Shown piece by piece: positions 1 through 6,803 of a DNA stretch of 8,863 nt (positions are counted from its first letter, which is position 1; each line of letters starts with the position of its first letter). The stretch is from Bacteroidota bacterium (lineage in GTDB: Bacteria; Bacteroidota; Bacteroidia; Bacteroidales; CG2-30-32-10). Position numbers and translations under genes: made by a program. The DNA lies in assembly GCA_013334735.1 (NCBI GenBank), contig JAAXXA010000081.1, forward strand, positions 1 to 8,863. Reading direction: 5' to 3'. The notes beneath the pieces were generated by a model. It did no database searches, was not told where the DNA came from, and saw nothing but the letters and a program-made list of their open reading frames with translations.

Positions 1-3000
1 CCCAGATTAAAATATAAATCTCCTCCTTCCTGAATCGGTTGTTTAGAACCTGATCCATCAGGATCAATAAACGGATCCATCATCCAAAACTCAATATATT
101 CCATGTTAGTCGATTCAAAATCGGTAGTTTCAATCTTGCGCATTATCCCCCCCCATCTGGTTTCTGGCTCAAACAATTTACCGTCGGAACTTACACCTTT
201 TGAATAAACAGTAGGCTCCGCATCATAATTATACATACCTTTTTCTTGCGGGTAAAAAGAAAGATTCAAAACTGCAATATTCGAAGGTTGTCCATTAGGG
301 TCTTCTTTATTGGGAAAAACTTCCGATTCAAAAACAGATCTTACATAATGATTTGATAAACTATCTTTATTAATATTATCAGGCAGCAAACTTCCGTCAA
401 GCATAAAAACTGAAGGGTCTATCACGTACCAGCAAAGTTTAGCTGCATTATACCTATATGCAAGACCGGTTCCCAAAGCGCCTTCGGGAAACAAATTAGT
501 TTGAAGCTGAGGCGTACTAGCGAGATACCATGAACCTATATTTTTCATATCAATAGATGATTTACTTCCTTCAAAATCATCTATATACGAAATACCTGCT
601 TTGCTTATCGCTTTAGCATGACCGGGGATTAAATGTGCAAATTCTCCCGATAAAGAGACCTTTGAAGTAGCTTTTGTACTGTAAAAAGGAAGCATGTCTA
701 AAAGCTTCGTAATAAGTTGAGATTCTTTTTCGTAATTTCCATTAACACCCCAAATAGTATTTGAAATAGGTTCATCGCCATAATTAATCTTTGCAGTAAT
801 AGGTCTTTCAGTAAGATTGAGTATGGTTCCCCCGAAAGTAAAGTTTTTATTAACAATATGTTCTACATGAGTACCGATAAGAGTTTTTGTTTGGATGTTG
901 AATAACGAATTACTTTCAAGTGTTATTTGAATAGGGGCTCCCGAGTTAAGGATACCTTCGTTAATAATTTTAACTCTACCTAAAGTATAATCTACCGTGT
1001 AGTCCACATTTTCAGTAAGTTTAATACCTCCGGCTGTAACTTTAACAGAACCCTGAGGAACATTCATAGCATTTAACGATATTTCGGAACCCGAAGCAGA
1101 TTTATAAATACCCTGTAAAGAAAATTTATTTTTATTGGGGTATTGCTGGGCGCCGGTTTTGGTCATTGTGTAAAGAGAGTCGAAGCAATATTTGTCGGCT
1201 AAAGTATTATCGTTGAATTTTTCCCGTAAATCTTTCCCGAAAGGTTCAAGCAAGGGGAAGAAAATACGTCCGTTTGAAGCTTGTATTGTTCCTCCCACGG
1301 TAGAAGCGTTATCAATAAAGTCAAATACGCCATCGGGAGTTGGGTCAAGTTGTGTATTTAGCCTGTCAAGATTAAGTATCCTGATAATAGGAATAGCTTT
1401 CACATTATCATTACCTTCGGTAAAATAACCTATAGGTACACCATTTTCGTTACTCGTATAAACAACATTTAATCTGAAATCTTCACTGTTTACCTGATAA
1501 GCGCCAATGGAATAAACATTTTTCATCATCAGGTTCCATAGAGGAATTTTAGTGTTAAGCGACGAACTTTTTAAAAGTTTTACTATAAGTGTGTTTGGAC
1601 CGGCAATATCGGTTGAAAACTCTCCAACCTGATAAACTGCGGGATCTCCAACAATAGTATATTGATAAGAAACAGCAAGGACCTGATCAGAATTAAGATA
1701 TGAATTAATTGAAATAAAGCCAAGCTTACTGTTATAAGTATATTCCGAAGGTAAAAGTTTTCTGGCAAGTTCAACTTTTTCATAATCAACGCCCGAAACA
1801 AAATTGAACATTGTTCCCTGAAGAAATGAATTAACAGTATTAATATTTCTTATCTGGGGTTTATTAATATTTGAATAAAGATTATTAGAAGTATCCGAAG
1901 GGTATTGAGGGCTAAAATTCATGGAAGGAGAATTAGGTGTAATTGCATTATTGTATGGTTTATATTCACCTAAATCCATAAAAGCCACAATATTTCTGTT
2001 ATCGGTAGTAGCCGCTCCAACATTGGTAATCCAAACTTCCATTTTAGTGATGTTAATGGCAGAATTAATTACAGGCAAAGTCTTCATTGCATCATTATAC
2101 CTGTTACGGAAATGCTGAGCTATAAAAAAATGTTTGTTTTCTTCGTACTGGTCGGCTTTTATATCAAATTTGCTTTGTTGCGCCCCTCCTGACACTTCAA
2201 TAGTTGAAGTTTTGCTTTTTTGTTGCGAGAAAACGCCGGTAAAAGTTGTTTTTCCAAACTGTAATTTTGTTTTCAATCCGAATAGGCTCTGGCTGCCGGT
2301 TATTAATGTACTGTTGAGCGGAAGTGTTACATCTCCGGCTTCTATAAGTTTAACTATTTCATCTTCTTTTCCTTCATAAGCAAGTTTCATTTTATTTTCG
2401 AAGTCGAAAGATGCTTCTGTATTATAATTTGTTCCAAGTTCAATTTTATCACCAATTTTAGCGGAAACACTCATCTGTATTTTTTCCTGAAAATCGAAAC
2501 TGGCAGTTTTGCGTTGTTTAACATCCAAAGACGGGTCATCGCGCCTCATTGCTTTAATTCCAAAAATCAATTCCGCAGAACCTTGCGGCCTGATATCTAT
2601 TGTATTACCGCCAAAAATTTTGTCGAATGCTTCTCCACCTATATGTATTTTTGGAATAATTGACTTTCCTTTAAGAAATCCATTTGTATTAGTACGTTCT
2701 TGCCAATATTCCTTTAGAGATTTGTCGGTGTCGTAATTTTTAAAGTCATTGAATGACATTGTACTGGGGGGAGTAATATCGTAATCACCAATTTTGTTTG
2801 TAAGTATATATGAATTTGTTTCCGGATCATAAACAATACTATCAGAAACATTTGGAGGATTATGAAGATAAAGCGCGTTATTGTCGGGGTTTCCATCGGA
2901 AGTCATGTCATACCCGCTTTTGAAAGGATAAGGTAATTCTCCCGTATCATTGGTATCGTTTATAATTGAATCGTCAACAATAGTATCGGGCGGGGTCTGA

Positions 3001-3107
3001 AATTTTGAATTATGACCTATAAAAGTAGCGCCAGCTCCCCATACAACAATAAGAAGTAAGGAAAATAATGAAACGAATTGTATAAAATATTTTATGATTC
3101 TAATCAA
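1..3107 (-). CDS. sprA: Cell-surface protein SprA (Sov), T9SS outer-membrane translocon pore, C-terminus cut by window edge
   Basis: One uninterrupted minus-strand frame runs from about 3107 to the left edge: 1035 codons and two further bases. SprA is usually around 2400 residues, so the C-terminal part of the barrel lies outside. Family hallmarks seen in my translation, with rough positions: GGNTIDIRPQGSAEL (~165), FDFQEKIQMSVSAKIGD (~200), TLITGSQSLFG (~266), NIVAFMDLGEY (~369), SYIDDFEGS (~838), WGGIMR (~984) followed by EYIEFWMMDPF and GGDLYFNL at the edge. SprA is known to form the very large beta-barrel through which T9SS cargo crosses the outer membrane; it also supports gliding in flavobacteria. 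The N-terminus has a Sec-type signal: a basic stretch (RIIK), a hydrophobic core (SLLLIVV) and GAGA. No ATG precedes this signal in frame. The TTG at 3107 is my choice because the frame further upstream runs into intergenic repeats and a stop near 3190. It lies 195 bp downstream of ruvA. Identity is near certain; the start is not. Confidence 0.93.
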   Translation of the reverse strand, partial: MIRIIKYFIQFVSLFSLLLIVVWGAGATFIGHNSKFQTPPDTIVDDSIINDTNDTGELPYPFKSGYDMTSDGNPDNNALYLHNPPNVSDSIVYDPETNSYILTNKIGDYDITPPSTMSFNDFKNYDTDKSLKEYWQERTNTNGFLKGKSIIPKIHIGGEAFDKIFGGNTIDIRPQGSAELIFGIKAMRRDDPSLDVKQRKTASFDFQEKIQMSVSAKIGDKIELGTNYNTEASFDFENKMKLAYEGKEDEIVKLIEAGDVTLPLNSTLITGSQSLFGLKTKLQFGKTTFTGVFSQQKSKTSTIEVSGGAQQSKFDIKADQYEENKHFFIAQHFRNRYNDAMKTLPVINSAINITKMEVWITNVGAATTDNRNIVAFMDLGEYKPYNNAITPNSPSMNFSPQYPSDTSNNLYSNINKPQIRNINTVNSFLQGTMFNFVSGVDYEKVELARKLLPSEYTYNSKLGFISINSYLNSDQVLAVSYQYTIVGDPAVYQVGEFSTDIAGPNTLIVKLLKSSSLNTKIPLWNLMMKNVYSIGAYQVNSEDFRLNVVYTSNENGVPIGYFTEGNDNVKAIPIIRILNLDRLNTQLDPTPDGVFDFIDNASTVGGTIQASNGRIFFPLLEPFGKDLREKFNDNTLADKYCFDSLYTMTKTGAQQYPNKNKFSLQGIYKSASGSEISLNAMNVPQGSVKVTAGGIKLTENVDYTVDYTLGRVKIINEGILNSGAPIQITLESNSLFNIQTKTLIGTHVEHIVNKNFTFGGTILNLTERPITAKINYGDEPISNTIWGVNGNYEKESQLITKLLDMLPFYSTKATSKVSLSGEFAHLIPGHAKAISKAGISYIDDFEGSKSSIDMKNIGSWYLASTPQLQTNLFPEGALGTGLAYRYNAAKLCWYVIDPSVFMLDGSLLPDNINKDSLSNHYVRSVFESEVFPNKEDPNGQPSNIAVLNLSFYPQEKGMYNYDAEPTVYSKGVSSDGKLFEPETRWGGIMRKIETTDFESTNMEYIEFWMMDPFIDPDGSGSKQPIQEGGDLYFNL

Positions 3108-3141
3108 TGCAGACTTGGGTTTTATTGTAACTACGCAACCG

Positions 3142-3165
3142 ATGAAAAAATAAATGGAACGCTGA
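3142..3165 (-). repeat. Partial reversed copy of a dispersed intergenic repeat
   Basis: Read on the minus strand, this segment begins TCAGCGTTCCATTT and ends TTTCAT. It matches the distal half of the repeat copy at 5594-5656 (TCAGCGTTCTATTT...TTTCAT) at about 20 of 23 positions. It points in the opposite direction to the copy at 3208-3272. It lies just upstream of the chosen sprA start, which supports treating this segment as intergenic and not as sprA coding sequence. Confidence 0.5.
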
Positions 3166-3169
3166 AAAT

Positions 3170-3197
3170 AATTACGAATTAACAATTACGAATTACG
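3170..3197. repeat. Short tandem repeat, four 7-bp units (AATTACG)
   Basis: Four consecutive heptamers read AATTACG, AATTAAC, AATTACG, AATTACG. The array sits between ruvA and sprA, between the two oppositely oriented copies of the dispersed repeat. Strings of AATTACG are, as far as I recall, frequent in intergenic DNA of Bacteroidota; no function is evident here. Confidence 0.75.
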
Positions 3198-3207
3198 AGA
3201 ATCCAAT

Positions 3208-3272
3208 AAAAATCATATTTAATCATAATCAATCAGCTTTATCAGCTTTCTATTCCTGAATAGTTACATGTT
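3208..3272 (+). repeat. Dispersed intergenic repeat, copy 1
   Basis: This ~65-bp segment shares with 5594-5656 the ordered blocks AATCATATTTAATC, then AATCAGC, ATCAGC, TTCTATT, and finally ACATGTT, with one- or two-base length differences between blocks. It lies in the ruvA-sprA gap. The blocks contain the imperfect internal direct repeat ATCAGC/ATCAGC. This looks like a member of a dispersed family and not unique regulatory sequence, although it may still affect sprA transcription. Confidence 0.65.
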
Positions 3273-3302
3273 TTTTATTAAACAGATTATACGTTAATAT
3301 TA

Positions 3303-3905
3303 TTACAAAAGTTTTAAAGCCTGTTTTATTACTTCTTCCAGACTTAAGTTAATATCTTGATTTTTAACAACCTTATCTAATGCTTTTTCGGCTGAATTTT
3401 TATTAAAGCCAAGCATTAACAGAGCACTTAACGCTTCATTTCGCAAAGTATTGTTTTGAGGTTGTAAAAAATCTTTAGAATTAGCATTTTTATTAACTTT
3501 ATCTTTCAGGTCAATAATAATACGTTGTGCTGTTTTTTCGCCAATTCCTTTTACTTTTCTAAAAGTATAAATTTCGCCATTGTATATAGCTGAAATAATT
3601 TCGCTGGAAGTGAGGGATGAAAGTATAAGCCTTGCAGTATTTGAACCGACTCCGGATACAGAAATAAGATTAAGGAACAAACCCCTTTCTTCCTCGGTAG
3701 CAAACCCATACAGTGCAAGACCAACGGGAGTGGTAGCTTCCGATTTAATTGAAAGATGGGTAAATAATTTGCATTTTTTATTTAACTCCGGTAAAAGTGT
3801 ATAAGTATTAACAGAGATAAATAATAAAAATCCAACTCCGCCGCAATCTATAACAGCATAAGTGGGATTTTTTTCGGTAAGATTTCCTTCTATATATGAT
3901 AACAT
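3303..3905 (-). CDS. ruvA: Holliday junction branch migration complex subunit RuvA
   Basis: This 200-residue protein has the usual length and three-domain order of RuvA, which binds four-way DNA junctions as a tetramer and carries the RuvB motor during recombinational repair. The N-terminal OB-fold covers residues ~1-63 (MLSYIEGNL, YAVIDCGGVGF, HLSIKSEA). Two helix-hairpin-helix motifs follow: VSGVGSN at 83-89 and VKGIGEK at 118-124, each with the GxG turn that grips the DNA backbone. After a linker (~138-155), the RuvB-binding domain III occupies ~156-200 (ALSALLMLGF, then SAEKALDKVV). The phrase LYGFATEEERGLFLNLISVSGVG is typical of Bacteroidota RuvA, in keeping with the host. The ATG at 3905 starts directly on the OB-fold; TAA ends it. 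It lies 111 bp after the malic enzyme gene and 195 bp before sprA, all on one strand, so co-transcription is possible. No ruvB or ruvC is in the window, which is common. Confidence 0.97.
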   Translation of the reverse strand: MLSYIEGNLTEKNPTYAVIDCGGVGFLLFISVNTYTLLPELNKKCKLFTHLSIKSEATTPVGLALYGFATEEERGLFLNLISVSGVGSNTARLILSSLTSSEIISAIYNGEIYTFRKVKGIGEKTAQRIIIDLKDKVNKNANSKDFLQPQNNTLRNEALSALLMLGFNKNSAEKALDKVVKNQDINLSLEEVIKQALKLL

Positions 3906-3931
3906 AAATTTAGTGTAAAGTTAGAAAGTTT

Positions 3932-4015
3932 ATAAAGTTCATAAAGTAGAAAGATTGTAAAGTGTTGATGGCATTCTTTTTTTTTCTTTATAACTTTCTA
4001 CTTTATAAACTTTAT
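3932..4015. repeat. Long AT-rich inverted repeat made of AAAGT-type units between malic enzyme and ruvA
   Basis: The left arm (3932-3962, beginning ATAAAGTTCATAAAGTAG) is nearly the reverse complement of the right arm (3986-4015). I count about 27 of 31 positions pairing, with a ~23-nt spacer containing a T run. The left arm continues outward as a series of ~9-bp units of AAAGT type from about 3916 (AAAGTTAG, AAAGTTTAT, AAAGTTCAT, AAAGTAG). The right arm begins one base past the malic enzyme stop codon. A transcript from either strand could fold into a long weak stem, so it may reduce read-through or protect a 3' end. There is no clean U-tract after the stem on the minus strand, so I do not call it a standard intrinsic terminator. 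Confidence 0.7.
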
Positions 4016-4016
4016 A

Positions 4017-5468
4017 CTATACTTGTTTAATTGCCCAATCCAGTGCATCTTGCAGCATTTGTTGGGGCGGATCTTTAATAAAACCTGTATCTGTAAGATT
4101 TTTCGTAAGGCTTCTGGAATATTCTATGTCGGTTTTAGCTTTTTCGAAAGCTTCTTCTCTGCTAATTATTACTCTTGCAACACCATCTTTAATAGCTTGC
4201 ATAGCAACATCAGCAGCTTCCTGAGGAAAAACTCCGGCTTCATCCATTTTGGGGACAATATCTTCGGTATTTATGCCTCTTTTTTCAGCAAAATCAGCTA
4301 AAGAATGAGCAGCTGCAATAGCCATATTGTCAGTAATTTTTTTAGCTCTTACCATTAAAGCGCCTTTAAGTATGCCGGGAAATCCAATAGAATTATTTAC
4401 CTGATTTGGAAAATCGCCACGACCGGTAGCTACGATATAAGCGCCCTCTTCTTTAGCTGCATAAGGATATATTTCGGGAACAGGATTAGCGCAAGCAAAA
4501 ACAATTGATTTTGGCGCCATTACCCTTACCCATTCTCTTTTAATACTATCAGGACCGGGAGTTGAAAGCGAAATTAACACATCAGCGCCTTTCATAGCCT
4601 CTTCCATTGTATTTATTTTATTTGGATTTGTTATACTGCAAAGTTCCCATTTACGATAAAAGCGTTTATCAGCTTCAATATCTTTTCTGCCTGCATGTAA
4701 TGAACCTTTGGTATCGAAGAGTATCATTTTTTTAGGATCAGCGCCATCGGCAATCAAAAGCCTTGCAATAGTAGTATTAGACGCTCCTGCGCCCTGAAGT
4801 ACTATCCTGACATCTGAATTTTTTTTACCTGCAAGTTTTAATGCATTTATAAAGCCTGCCAATGTAACACAAGCTGTTCCCTGAGCATCATCGTGCCAAA
4901 CCGGGATATCGCATTCTTCGCGAAGCACATCAAGTACTTTAAAACAATTAGGTTGTGAAATATCCTCTAAGTTTACAGCGCCAAAACTATGCTGACACAT
5001 TTTAACAAAATCAATAATTTTATTCGGGTCGTTTTCGCCCTTTTCGTTACGGCTGTCAATGCACAAAGCAACAGCATCAACGCCTCCGAGATATTTCATC
5101 AGAAAAGCTTTACCTTCCATAACACCTAATCCTCCTGAAGGCGTGCAATCTCCGTCGCCTAAAACTCTGGTGGAATCACTTACAACTGCAACAAGATTGC
5201 CTCGGTTTGAAAGGTCATAAGATGTTACATTGTTATCGCGAATATTAGTTGAAACCTTTGATACCCCTGGTGTGTACCATACATTAAACCAGTTGAAGCC
5301 AATTACAGGAGCTTTTGGAACAGTTTGAATTTTACCTCCGTAAAATTTGTGAGCTTCTTCTGAAAGCTTTTTCAGAAAAAGTGTTTTGGCTTTTGCAATT
5401 TGTTCCTGCGTAAAGGTTTCAGGAAATGCTTTGTTCAGATTTTCCAGATTTAATTTTATTGGTTCCAT
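4017..5468 (-). CDS. Malic enzyme (malate oxidoreductase, decarboxylating), compact form
   Basis: This 483-residue protein should convert malate to pyruvate and CO2 while reducing NAD(P), in the cytoplasm. The N-terminal catalytic domain has the general-acid tyrosine in YTPGV (Tyr65), NLVAVVSD (91-98), the catalytic lysine in MEGKA (Lys120), and the metal-binding acids in NLEDI (Glu168, Asp169) and HDD (Asp193, Asp194). The NAD-binding domain has GAGASN (226-231), an acidic residue at the second strand (FD, Asp252), ANPVPE (327-332) and ATGRGDFPNQVNN (347-359). A basic region near NTEDIVPKMDE-AGVFP closes the core. Many Bacteroidota malic enzymes next to ruvA are about 760 residues with a phosphotransacetylase-like tail; this one lacks the tail. 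The common HDDQHGTA string is HDDAQGTA here, suggesting a different subfamily. NAD versus NADP use cannot be read reliably. ATG at 5468 follows an A-rich leader without a Shine-Dalgarno sequence; TAG ends it. ruvA follows after 111 bp. Confidence 0.95.
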   Translation of the reverse strand: MEPIKLNLENLNKAFPETFTQEQIAKAKTLFLKKLSEEAHKFYGGKIQTVPKAPVIGFNWFNVWYTPGVSKVSTNIRDNNVTSYDLSNRGNLVAVVSDSTRVLGDGDCTPSGGLGVMEGKAFLMKYLGGVDAVALCIDSRNEKGENDPNKIIDFVKMCQHSFGAVNLEDISQPNCFKVLDVLREECDIPVWHDDAQGTACVTLAGFINALKLAGKKNSDVRIVLQGAGASNTTIARLLIADGADPKKMILFDTKGSLHAGRKDIEADKRFYRKWELCSITNPNKINTMEEAMKGADVLISLSTPGPDSIKREWVRVMAPKSIVFACANPVPEIYPYAAKEEGAYIVATGRGDFPNQVNNSIGFPGILKGALMVRAKKITDNMAIAAAHSLADFAEKRGINTEDIVPKMDEAGVFPQEAADVAMQAIKDGVARVIISREEAFEKAKTDIEYSRSLTKNLTDTGFIKDPPQQMLQDALDWAIKQV

Positions 5469-5530
5469 ATTTTTATGATTTAATTAATTTAGTAATGTGT
5501 ATATATTAAAATCCCAAAATTGGAACGCCG

Positions 5531-5935
5531 ACTTGCCATTAGGCAAGTACGCAGATTATTATGATTACCGCAGATATACTTGCCTATGGCAAGTAAAATC
5601 ATATTTAATCCGCAAAATCAGCGTCATCAGCGTTCTATTTTTATTTCATACATGTTCCTTATCAATATTGATAAAAATAGAAAAATGTAAAAATACAATT
5701 TTTAATGAAAACAGACAGCTTTCATTTTTTCATTTTTTTAATAATTTTTAGAGGTTTTTTTTAGAATTTTATAAAATATTTGCCCGTAGGGCAATAATGG
5801 AAATAAAAAATAAACATCATAATAAACGTTTTCCCATAGGGAATTAATATTTATGTGAGTTTTTTCAAAGTTAATGCCCTATGGGCAAATTGTCTTGTTT
5901 TATTCAATTTAACTGTCATTTAAGCCCTACGGGCT
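5531..5935. repeat. Cluster of six short palindromes with a shared CCTAYGG-like centre
   Basis: Six perfect small dyads occur: 5531-5548 (ACTTGCC/GGCAAGT, 4-nt centre), 5578-5594 (ACTTGCC/GGCAAGT, centre TAT), 5780-5794 (TTGCCC/GGGCAA, centre GTA), 5831-5843 (TTCCC/GGGAA, centre ATA), 5875-5887 (TGCCC/GGGCA, centre TAT) and 5923-5935 (AGCCC/GGGCT, centre TAC). Choosing the strand for each, five of the centres read CC-TAY-GG, and the first is CC-TAAT-GG. The outer bases differ between copies but stay complementary within each copy. Spacing between copies is irregular (30 to ~190 bp), so it is not a CRISPR array. They could be repeated extragenic palindromes, RNA hairpins or sites for a dimeric DNA-binding protein. 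Confidence 0.8.
5594..5656 (+). repeat. Dispersed intergenic repeat, copy 2
   Basis: This segment matches 3208-3272 block by block (AATCATATTTAATC, AATCAGC, ATCAGC, TTCTATT, ACATGTT). It contains units CAAAATCAGCG and TCATCAGCG, an imperfect ~9-bp direct repeat. On the minus strand it reads as AACGCTGATGACGCTGAT followed by TTTGCGGATT. From general experience, such strings recur in intergenic DNA of Bacteroidota and other phyla. It directly abuts the second ACTTGCC palindrome, and the segment between the two palindromes (CGCAGAT, CCGCAGAT) resembles further units of the same kind. Confidence 0.65.
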
Positions 5936-5997
5936 ATTTGTTAACATTTTATTGAAATTTAAACAAGCTCTTATTAATCCAATTACACAAAACCAAT

Positions 5998-6065
5998 ATA
6001 ATACCGAGGTGCTTTCATACCTGCAATTTAACTCTTAAATTTCAATGAAAGCAGTTCGGCATAAT
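5998..6065. repeat. Imperfect 21-bp inverted repeat with a 26-nt loop
   Basis: The left arm at 5998-6018 (core CCGAGGTGCTTTCAT) and the right arm at 6045-6065 (reverse complement core CCGAACTGCTTTCAT) agree at 17 of 21 positions. The flanks also carry TTTTATTGAAATTTAA (5947-5962) and its near reverse complement (6034-6050), so alternative folds exist. The GC content of the arms is higher than that of the surrounding DNA. Candidates are a repeat-family member, a structured small RNA or the remains of a small mobile element; nothing here decides between them. Confidence 0.6.
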
Positions 6066-6648
6066 ACCATTAAGCATTCTTAACCTTCGCCATGACGGAG
6101 CGAATCAATATTACATCTTTGAATGCAACTTGTTATTAGGGCATTAGATATTAAAAATCGGTTATTATTTTATTGAAATAAAATTATTTTACAATTCCAT
6201 CCCTACAACACCATCGTTCGTTTTTTTTCTACCACTTTTCTTTTCTATAGGTTTTGTGAAGCATAATTTTATTTTTAAGAAATGTAAAAATAAGAAAAAA
6301 TAAGATAAAGAATAAAAAACGAAGAAGTAAAAAAAATGATGGATTTTTTATACATGTAAAAAATATATTATTTACTCCAAAACCCATTTTAATCTTACCA
6401 ACTTAGCCCTTTATTGATTTTACTGATAGTGTAATTAATGGAAATGATATTTTAAAGGTTTCCCCTTACTACTATATTTTTACTTTTTTTGTGGTAACTA
6501 ACTGTAGCAGTATTTTGCTAAAAGCTGTGTTGCCTGATACCAATAAAAAAGCTTCGGGATCTGATTTCGTGAGTTTATTTAATTTAGTATTATGAGGATA
6601 GGAAAAAAATAATATTTTTGCAACCGAGCGTAGTGAGTTCATGCGATG

Positions 6649-6667
6649 CACTGAGCTTGCCGAAGTG
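6649..6667. repeat. Short interspersed repeat CACTGAGCTTGCCGAAGTG
   Basis: This 19-bp string has CACT/AGTG ends and differs by one base from CACTGAGCTTGTCGAAGTG, which I recall as one of the commonest intergenic repeat strings in bacterial genomes from many phyla. The preceding sequence (GAGCGTAGTGAG, then TTCATGCGATG) looks like part of the same unit, with GTTCA/TGAAC framing it at 6637-6670. Its presence inside the 94-codon open frame at 6472-6756 argues against that frame being a gene. Confidence 0.6.
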
Positions 6668-6803
6668 AACACCTTTGAAATAATATATGGTTGTGAATAA
6701 ACCTGCTCTGTGTCGGGATACGAAATATTAGAAAAAAATAATTTAGTCGGACACAAATGAAAAATTATATTACTTTTTTAAACGCTACATTTCTCTTTAT
6801 ACC

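Larger units (their letters stand above)
5469..6803. other. 1.3-kb gene-poor intergenic stretch full of palindromes and repeats
   Basis: I find no convincing gene here on either strand. Contents from left: a pair of 7-bp-arm palindromes flanking a CGCAGAT-type segment; a dispersed repeat copy (5594-5656); four more short palindromes (5780-5935); an imperfect 21-bp inverted repeat (5998-6065); TTCGC/GCGAA arms at about 6087-6105; an ATTTTATT/AATAAAAT dyad (6167-6184); an almost pure A/G tract at 6277-6342; and a CACTGAGCTTGCCGAAGTG repeat (6649-6667). A minus-strand open frame at 6472-6756 (94 codons) runs through that repeat and shows no known domain. No tRNA-like fold or TTCRA loop was seen. 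The stretch separates the T9SS cargo gene from the malic enzyme gene, and it could hold the malic enzyme promoter and 3' processing signals, though no clear TAnnTTTG match is visible near 5469-5560. Confidence 0.7.

Noticed and set aside
1192..2896. Several plus- and minus-strand open frames of 60-81 codons overlapping the left gene
   Set aside because: All lie inside the continuous sprA frame, whose translation has clear family hallmarks throughout; they are shadows.
3932..4015. Classical intrinsic terminator for the malic enzyme gene
   Set aside because: The stem is almost all A/T and no U-tract follows it on the minus strand; recorded as a repeat instead.
3580..4301. Plus-strand open frames of 74 and 92 codons inside ruvA and the malic enzyme gene
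   Set aside because: They are antisense shadows of strongly identified proteins.
5497..5751. Plus-strand open frame of 84 codons as a small gene
   Set aside because: It is formed by the ACTTGCC palindromes and a copy of the dispersed intergenic repeat; the predicted peptide is simply translated repeat.
5531..5935. CRISPR array
   Set aside because: The repeated units are short palindromes of 13-18 bp at irregular distances with differing arms, and no cas genes are present.
6472..6756. Minus-strand open frame of 94 codons (MCPTKLFF... LVTTKKVKI) as a hypothetical gene
   Set aside because: It runs straight through the CACTGAGCTTGCCGAAGTG interspersed repeat, has no recognisable domain, signal or promoter, and its composition is that of AT-rich intergenic DNA. 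A degraded gene cannot be excluded.
6705..6760. Possible insertion-sequence end (TGTGTC ... GACACA around 6711-6756, with TAGTCGGACAC)
   Set aside because: Only six bases pair, the interior is ~35 bp, and there is no transposase or target-site duplication.
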